DNA of 64,000 nucleotides from Micromonospora sp. WMMD1120 (lineage in GTDB: Bacteria > Actinomycetota > Actinomycetes > Mycobacteriales > Micromonosporaceae): positions 6,420,001 through 6,484,000 of the forward strand of contig NZ_JARUBO010000005.1 of the NCBI RefSeq assembly GCF_029626235.1, read 5' to 3'. The position numbers and the translations under genes were made by a program. This document shows positions 13,415 to 22,400 of the stretch, in pieces (within the stretch, counting starts at the first letter, position 1; the number at the start of each line of letters is the position of its first letter). Under the pieces are notes generated by a model that was given only the letters and a program-made list of their open reading frames with translations, did not search any database and had not been told where the DNA came from.

Positions 13415-16400
13415 GCCCGCTCCTTGCTCAGCCGGACGACGGTGGCCGCCGCGTGGTCCAGGTCGACGTGCCCGTCCTCGATCAGGTCGAGGAGGTCGTC
13501 GAGGGTGTCTGGCGCAGTCGTGACGGGTTCGTCGAGCCGGTAGCGGCGGCGGTCGAAGCGCGGCGGAGGCAGCGCCGACCGGTTGCCCGCCGGGCCCTGG
13601 TACTGCTCGACGACCACGTGCGCGTTGGTGCCGCCGAACCCGAACGCGGACACCCCGGCCCGGCGCGGCGACCCGTCGGCCGCCGACCAGGGCTGGGTCG
13701 ACGTCACCGGGAAGAACGGCGACTCGGCGAACCGGAACCGGGGATGCGGGCGTACGCAGTGCAGCGTCGCCGGCAACACCCCCGTCTGGACGGCGAGCAC
13801 CGCCTTGACGAAGCCCACCACACCGGCGGCGCGCATCAGGTGGCCCACGTTGGACTTGACCGACCCGATCCCGCACCGGCCATCGAACACCCGTGTCGCC
13901 GCCCGTACCTCGATCGGGTCGCCCAGCAACGTCCCCGTGCCGTGCGCCTCCAGGTAGCCGACGGACCCGGCGGGCACGTCCGCGTCGGCCAGGGCGGCGC
14001 GCAGCACCGCCTCCTGGCCGTCGACGCTGGGCACGGTCAGGCCCATGGTGCGGCCGTCGTTGTTCACCGCGCCGCCGCGCACCACCGCCGCGATCCGGTC
14101 GCCGTCGGCGACCGCATCCGGCAACCGGCGCAGCAGCACCAGACCGCCGCCCTCACCGAGCACCAGCCCGCTCGCGCTCTCGTCGAAGACCGCGCACACC
14201 CCGTCGGGGGCCAACGCGCCCGCCTCGCTGAACCCGACGTGCAGGTCCGACCCGATGATCAGCTCCACCCCGCCGGCGATGGCGATGTCGCACTCCCCGG
14301 ACCGCAGGGCGCGGCAGGCCGCGTGGATGGCGACCAGCGCGGACGAGCACGCGGTGTCGATGGTCTGCGCCGGCCCGCGCAGGTCGAAGAAGTCGGACAC
14401 CCGGGCGGCCATCATGTTCGGGATGGCGCCCACCAGGGCGTTGCGGCGACTCTGTTGCGGCAGGTCGGCGATGCGTCCGCGCAGGTACGGGCTCTCGCCG
14501 CCGCCGATGAACACGCCGGTCCGGGAACCCGCCACCTCGTCCGGCCGGTACCCGGCGTCGGCGAACAGCTCCGCTGCCAACTCCAGGACCAGCCGGTGGT
14601 GCGGGTCCATGACCAGGGCGTCCGCCTCGGCGACGCGGAAGTAGCCGGCGTCGAAGTCGAACGCGCCGTCGGTGAACCCGCCCCACTTCGAGTACGACGA
14701 GTTCGGCCGTTCCCGGGTCGGATCGAACACCGTCGCCACGTCCCACCGGTCGGCGGGCACCTCGGACACCAGACACCGCCCGGCCACCAGGTTGTCCCAC
14801 AACGCCGGGACCGAGGCGGAGCCGGGGAAGCGCCCCGCCATCCCGACCACCGCCACCGCGTGCTCCGGGCCCGCGGTTGGAGACACGGCCGCGACCGGGG
14901 ACGCGTCGACGGACGGCCCCGCAGTGCTCGGCCCGGTCGGGGACGCGGACGGCACGGTCCGGGCCAGGTACGCCGCCAGGGCGGCGATCGTCGGGTGCTC
15001 GCTGACGGCGCTGGGCTCGACCACTGTGTCGAAGCGCGTCTCCAGACGGTTCAGCAGCGTCATCAGCAGGATCGAGTCCAGTCCGTACGCGGACAGGTCC
15101 TCGTCCGGGTCCAACTCGGCCACGTCCACCTTCAACACGTCGGCGCAGACCCGCGTCACGTCGACGCGCAGCGCGCCGCCGTCGGCAGTCGGTGCCGCCG
15201 CGACCCGGACCGGCTCGGCGGCCCGAGCGGTGGGAGCCGACTCCGGGGCGGCGGCCAGGCCGAGACCGACGCGCAGGCGGGCCGTGTCGCCGTACAGGAA
15301 ACGCACCTGGGGGTCGACGGACGCCCCGGTCAGCACGGCGTCCAGGACGGCCAGGCCGGCGGCGGGCGGCAGTGGTCGGGTGCCGGCGGTCTCCCACAGG
15401 CGCTGGCGCAGGGCCGCGTCGACGGTCATGCCGCCGCCGTCCCACAGCGGCCAGCCGACCGACACCGTCACGCCGGGACGCCGGGTCGATCGCCACGCCG
15501 CGAACTCGTCGAGGAACCGGTTCGCGTACGCGTAGTCGGCCTGCCCCACGTTGCCGAGGGCGCCCGCCAGCGACGAGAAGAGCACGAAGCGTTCCACGCC
15601 GAGATCCGCCGTGGCCTCGTCGAGCCAGCGCGCGCCGGCTACCTTCGGACCGCACACCGCGGCCAGGTCGGCGGGCGACTTGCCGGCGACCAGGCCGTCG
15701 CGCAGCACCCCGGCGGCGTGCACGACGACGTCCACCCGGCCGAAGCGCTCCCGGGCCGCCGCCACCACGGCGAACGCGTCCGCCCGCACCGACACGTCGC
15801 CGCGCACGAACGTCACCGACGGCCCCAGGCCCGCGAGCCAGTCCCGGTCCGGCGTCGACCGGCCCACGGCCACCACCCGCGCGCCGCCGGCCACCAGGTG
15901 CTCGACCACCAGCCGGCCCAGGCCACCCTGACCGCCGGTCACCAGACACACCGTCCCGGCCGGTGCCGCGTCCCCGACCGGGGCGGCCGTCTCGCGCCAG
16001 CGCCACACCGCCCGCTGTACGCCGAGGTAGCGGACCTCGACCTCAGCGCCCTCACCGCCGAGCCGGCGCGGCAGCAGCGGGTCGGTCGCCGCGTCGTCGT
16101 CGAGGCGCACAGTGGTGAACGCCAGGTGCGGCTGCTCCTGCCGGACGGTACGGGCGAACCCGGCCACCGCGGCGGCCTCCGGCGCTGCGGTGGGGTGGGC
16201 GTACACCAGTGGGATCGGTGTGCGCGACCGCGCCCACGCCCGGGTCAGCGGCAGCAGTGACCCGAGCGGGTCGTCGTCCGCCCCGGCGGTCAGGGACCAC
16301 AGGTGCAGCACCGCCACGGGTTCGTCGCCCCGGGCGGACAGCGCCTCGCGCACCCGGCGGTGGTCGTCCACCGAGCGCGGGTCCACCTCGTACTCCGCTC

Positions 16401-19400
16401 CCGCCACCACCTCCCGGTACCGGTCACCGGGCCGGACCAGCACGGTGCCGGGCGCGACCCGGCGCCGGTCGTGGTCGAGCAGCAGGACCGGTCCGGCGGC
16501 CGGTTCGGGCGCGGACGCCGCGACCCAGTCCCCGGCGAAGAACAGCGGACCGTCGCCGACGGGTACGGCGCGCAGCGCCAGGCCGCGCAGCTCGACCCGC
16601 ACGTCGCCGTGCTCGTCGGTGACGCGGACGTCGTAGCGGCGTTCGGTGCGCGTCTCGGCGCGGGCGACCACGTGGGCGTACCCGGCCCGCGGCGTGGGAC
16701 CGGCCACCACCACCTCGGCGACGGCGAACGGCACGTAGACCGGCGCGGCGTCGCCCGGTGGCGCGTCCCACGCCCCGGCGACCGCCTGGAGCGCGCCGTC
16801 CAGGAACGACGGGTGCAGCTCGTACCCGGTGTCGGCGCGCCGTGGCTCGGGCAACTCCAGGCGGGCCAGCACCTCGCCCGGCCCGCACCGCAGCTCCCGC
16901 AGCGACCGGAACGACGGCCCGTAGCGCAGCCCGGCCGCGTCGAACGCCGCGTAGTAGGGAGCGCTGTCGCGGCGGTCGGCGCAGCGGGCGCGGACCTCGT
17001 CCAGGTCGACGCGTCCGGGGTCGGGCGCGGGGCCGGTCTCGGCGTGCAGGCGACCGCAGGGCCTCCCGTCGGCCTCCCACTCGACCCGCAGCCCGCCGTC
17101 GACCGCGCGCACCGTGCTCCGCACCGACACCGGCGCGCCGTCGATCTGGACCGGGCGGGCGAGGACGACGTCCCGGAGCCGCCGGACCGGCCCGTCGCCG
17201 GTGGCCTCGGCGGCCCGGCGGGCGATCTCCAGCAGCGCCACCGCGGGCAGCGTGGGCCGCCCCGCCACGACGTGGTCGGTGAGCACGAACTCGCGCCCGG
17301 TCAACTCGGTGCGTGTGCCGGTGTCCGCGCCGGCATCGATGTCGGTGTCCGCGTCGGTCTCCTCGAACCAGCACCGGGCCTCGGCGAACGGATAGGTCGG
17401 AAGGCTGATCAGGGCTCCCGTGCCGGTCGGCCAGTCGACGTCCTGCCCGGCCACCCAGGCGCGGGCCAGCCGCCCCGGCTCGTCGCCCGGCGCGGCGGGG
17501 TCGCCGCCGCCACGGATGACCCCGGAGTCGTCGCCGGCGGCGAACCCGGCCAGCGCCTCGACGAGCGCGGCCGGGTCGTCGGCGACGACGGCGAGGCGTT
17601 CGGCCATCGCCTCCCGGCCGGTGCGCAGGGTGTACGCGACGTCGGCGAGCCGGATCGCCGGCGCGCCACCGCCGGACAGGCGACCGGTCACCGCACCGAC
17701 GGTGTCGGTGGGGCGCACCGCGCCCGTCCAGCCGTACCGACCGCGCAGTCGCCCGGTGATCTCCGCGACCGTCACCGGGTCGGCCCCGAGCTCGTCGAGC
17801 GGCTCGTCGTCGGGCAGCTCGTCCACCGCGAGACCCAGTACGGCCGCCGCGACGGCGCGTACCTCGTCCACGGGCACCGGCGGGGCGGCGTCGCGCAGGT
17901 GGTCGGCGAGCCGACCGGCGTACGCCCGCAGCCGCTCCTCGGTGCGCGCGGAGAGCACCACGACCTCCGGTCCGGGCGTCGGTGCCGGCGCGGTCGGCGC
18001 CGGAGCCCACTCCTCGACGACGACGTGCGCGTTGGCCCCACCCGCGCCGAACGAGGAGACGCCGGCTCGGCGGGGGACGTCCGGCGGCGTCGTCCACGGG
18101 GCGAGCGAGCGTTGCAGGGCGAACGGCGTGCCGGCCAGGTCGAAGCCCGGGTTCGGCGGGTCGCAGTGCAGCGTCGGCGCGAGACGCCGGTGTCGCATCT
18201 GGAGGATCACCTTGGTCAGTCCGGCGATCCCGGCGGCGGCCTCGAGGTGCCCGATCAGCGACTTCGCGGAGCCGAGAGCGCAGTAGCCCCGGGCGTCGGT
18301 CGTACGACGGAACGCGTTGGTCAGGCCGGCCACCTCCAGCGGGTCGCCCAGCTCGGTGCCGGTGCCGTGCGCCTCGACGAAGGTGACGGTCGCGGGGTCG
18401 ACGTCGGCCTCGCGCAGCGCGGCGTGGATCACGTCGGCCTGCGCGTTCGGGTCGGGCACCGTGAAGCCCCGGGTGGCCCCGGCGTGGTTGACGGCGCTGC
18501 CGCGAATGACGGCGTGTATCCGGTCGCCGTCGCGCAGGGCGGCGGAGAGCGGTTTGAGCAGCACCGCCCCGACGCCCTCGCCGGGCACGAACCCGTCGGC
18601 GCCGGCGCCGAAGCTGCGGCACCGTTGCGTGGGCGAGAGCATCCGGGCCTGGCTGAGGGTGCTGAACCGGCTGGGATGCAGGTACAGGTTGACGCCGCCG
18701 GCCAGGGCCATCTCGCACTCGCCGCGCCGGATGCTGGCGCAGGCCAGGTGCACGGCGGTCAGCGAGGACGAGCACGCGGTGTCGACGGGCATGCTGGGGC
18801 CGTGCAGCCCGAGCACGTACGACACCCGGTTGGCGATCGACCACGGCGCTGTCTGCGGGTGCACGGCGACGCCGCTGGCCCACCGCTCCGGTCCCCACAG
18901 CAGGTACGTGTAGGTGGTGGCGCCGGCGAACACGCCGACGCGTCCACCCCGTTCGCGCAGCCGCTGCCGGGGGTAGCCGGCGTCCTCGAAGGTGGCCCAG
19001 GCGGTCTGGAGGAAGAGCCGCTCCTGCGGGTCGATGGTCTCCGCCTCGCGCGGGGAGATGCCGAAGAAGAGCGGGTCGAACCGGTCGACCCCGTCGAGGA
19101 ACGCCCCGGAGCGGCAGTAGGTCTTCCCGTCGACGGCCCGCAGCGGGTCCGGGTCGTAGTACCTGTCGACGTCCCAGCGGTCGGCCGGCACCTCGGTGAC
19201 GCAGTCGCGGCCCTCGGCCAGGTTGCGCCAGAACTCGTCCAGGTCGGCGGCCTGCGGGTACCGGCCACCGAGTCCGATGACGGCGATCGGCTCCGCCACC
19301 GGCGGCGGCACCGCGACCGGGGCGGTCGTCGCCGGCCCCGCGGTTCGTGCGCCGTGGGTGGTCTCCAGGTGGGCGGCCAGCGCGGCCGGCGTGCGGTGCT

Positions 19401-22400
19401 CGTACAGCAGGGTGGTGGGCACCGTGCCGAGCCGGCGGGTCAGCTCGTCGCTGAACCGGCGGACCAGGAGCGAGTCGATGCCCAGGTCGTTGAGGTCGGC
19501 GTCGACGGCGAGGTCGGCCGGGTCGACGCGGAGCAGCCCGGCGAGCACCTCCCGCACCACCGCCAGCATCCGGCCCACCGGTGCCGCCGGCTCGCCCGCC
19601 GGCACCGGCTCGCCCGGCGCGGCCGACCCGTTCGACGGTACGGCCGTTGCGTCGAGCCGCTGGACGGCGACGGCCGCGCCGGGGCTGTCGTACATCAGCT
19701 CGGCGTGCCAGCGCAGCGGCCGGGTGCCGTACAGCACCACCGCCTCGGGGTGCCCACCCGCCAGCACCTCGTCCCACAGGCGCAGGCCCTCGGCGGTGGG
19801 TAGCGGGTGGCTGCCGAACCGTTCCCGGGCCCGTCGGGCCGCCTCCCCCGGAGCCGACATGCCGCCGGACTCCCAGAGCGGCCAGTGCAGCGTCACCCCT
19901 CGTCCGGGGCCCTGCCGGTCCGCCACGTACGCGGCCTGGTACGCGTTCGCGTACGCGTAGTCGGTCTGCCCGGCGTTGCCGAGCACACCGGCCAGCGAGG
20001 AGAACACCGCGAAGAAGTCCAGCGGCTGGTCGGTGGTGACCCGGTCCAGCACTGCGGTGCCGTACACCTTGGCGGCCGTCACCGCGCGGATCCCGGCGTC
20101 GTCGGTGTCGCCGAGCAGGCGGTCCCGGTTGACCCCGGCGGCGTGCACGACGCCGCGTAGCGGGCCGAACCGCTCGCGGGCGGTCGCGACGGCCCCGCGC
20201 AGGTCGGCCTCGTCGGTGACGTCGGCCCGCAGGTACGCCGCGTCGGGTCGGGCGTCCAGCCACCCGCGCAGTTCCGCGCCGACGGCGGAGCGGCCGAGCA
20301 GCACCACCCGGGCGGCCTGGGACAGCAGGTGGTCGGCGATGATCCGGCCGAGTCCGCCGGCGCCGCCGGTGACGAGGTACGCGGCTGCGGCGCGCACCGG
20401 CAGGGCGGGCGCGGAGCCGGCCGTGGCGGGTACCAGCCGCCGGCGGTGCCGGACGCCGTCGGCGTACCGGACCTCCACGGTGTCCGGCGCGGCGAACTCG
20501 TCCCGGCACCTGGCGGCCAGCCGGCCGTCGACACCGGCGACGTCGAGTCGCCGGCCGGTGAACCGGCTGTCCTCCTGGGCGAGACCGCGCAGCACCGCCG
20601 CGACCGCGGTGTCGGCGGGCGCGGCGGGGCCGGCGTGCACGTACAGCAGGCGGAGCCGTTCCAGCGCGTCGCGGCCCAGCAGGGCGCGGAGCAGCCCGAC
20701 CAGCGGCAGCAGCACCTCGTCGACCACCCGCTCGGGGGCCGGCCTCGCCCGGGAGAGGTGGATCACGTCGAGCCGGCCGCCCAGCTCGCTGAGGAGCCGG
20801 TCGAGGTGCGCGGGGTCGCGCGGGTCGGCGGTGACGCGCCGACCGGCGCGCCGGTACGCGGCGCCGGGCGTCACGACCACCGCGGACGGGTCGGCGGCCA
20901 GATAGTCCTCGGCCAACCGCCCGTCGTCGGCGAGCACCACTGTGGCGTGGGCGGGCTCGGTGGGGGCGGGGCGGGCGGTGGCCGGTTCCCAGACCTGGCG
21001 CAGCAACGTCGGCGCGGGCGGTTCCCTGTCGGTCGGGCCGGTCGCCCGGGGCACCGGCAGGTCGGCGCCCCAGTACCGGTCCCCGGCGAACGGGTAGGTG
21101 GGCAGCGAGATCCGCCGTCCCGGGGGCGTCCCGGCCGGGTCGTCACCGTGCGCCCAGGCGATGGCGACCGCCGCGGCGTGGTCGTCCGGCGAGTGGCCGT
21201 TCGCCGTGGCGAGGCCCGGTTCGGGCGGCACGGTGACCACGACGTGGCCGTTGACCCGGGCGTCGACGCCACGCCCGACGCCGTGGTCGGCGGCGTGGCC
21301 GTTCGCGGACGGGGGCACGGCACGGCTGCGGAAGACGCCGGGAACGGCCGGCTCGCCGTCGACGAACGCGTCCAGCGCCGCCCGCGCCTCGTCGACGTCC
21401 CGGGCCACCACCGCGAGCCGCTCGGCCATGGGCTCCCGACCGACCCGCAGGGTGTACGCCACGTCCTCCAGCGCCGGGCGCGCGTTGTCGAGGTGCGCGG
21501 CGAGCCGCTGCGCGACGGCGGTGAGGCGGTCGGGGGTCCTGGCGGACAGGGTGATCACCTGCGGCCCGCTGGGCGTCGTCGCCTCGACGGGTGCCACGTG
21601 CTCCTCCAACACGAGGTGGGCGTTCACCCCGCCGTAGCCGAACCCGGAAATGCCCGCCCGACGCGGAACCCCACCGCTGTCCCAGTCCCGGGTGTGGTCC
21701 AACACCGCGAACGGCGTCCCGTCCAACCGGATGTACGGATTCAGCGAGTTCACGTGCAGATTCCCCGGCAACCGCCGGTGCCGCATCCCCAACAGCACCT
21801 TCGTCAACCCCGCCATCCCGGCGGCCGTCTCCAGATGCCCCACATTGCTCTTCACCGACCCCAACGCACAGTGCGGACTCGTCGCCGGCGCGTGACCCCA
21901 CCGCTCATACAGCGTCGCGAACGCCCGCGTCAGCGCGGTCGTCTCGATCGGATCACCCAACGCCGTACCCGTGCCGTGCGTCTCCACGAACGAACACGAC
22001 GCCGGATCCAGACCCGAGCGCTCCCACGCCCGCACGACCAACCGCGCCTGCGCCGCCGTGTTCGGCGCCGTCAACGACGCCGCCCGACCACCATGATTCA
22101 CCGCGCTACCCCGGACCACCGCATACACGTGATCACCATCAGCCACCGCCCGATGGAGAGGCTTGAGCAACACCGCCCCACAACCCTCACCCCGCACGTA
22201 ACCATCAGCCGCGGCGTCGAACACCTTGCACCGACCGTCCGACGCCAACATCCCGGCCTGGGTGAACGCGATGTGCGCGGTGGGGGTGGCCATGACGTTG
22301 ACACCACCGGCGATGGCCGCGCCGCACTCGCCACGCTGGATGCTGGCCACCGCCCGGTGCACCGCCACCAACGACGCCGAACACGCGGTGTCCACCGGCT

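Noticed and set aside
13415..13876. An upstream extension of gene D into gene C
   Set aside because: The extra residues are low-complexity and in the wrong frame of an obvious KS C-terminus; the ATG at 13414 with AAGGAG and the ATGA overlap is the clear start.
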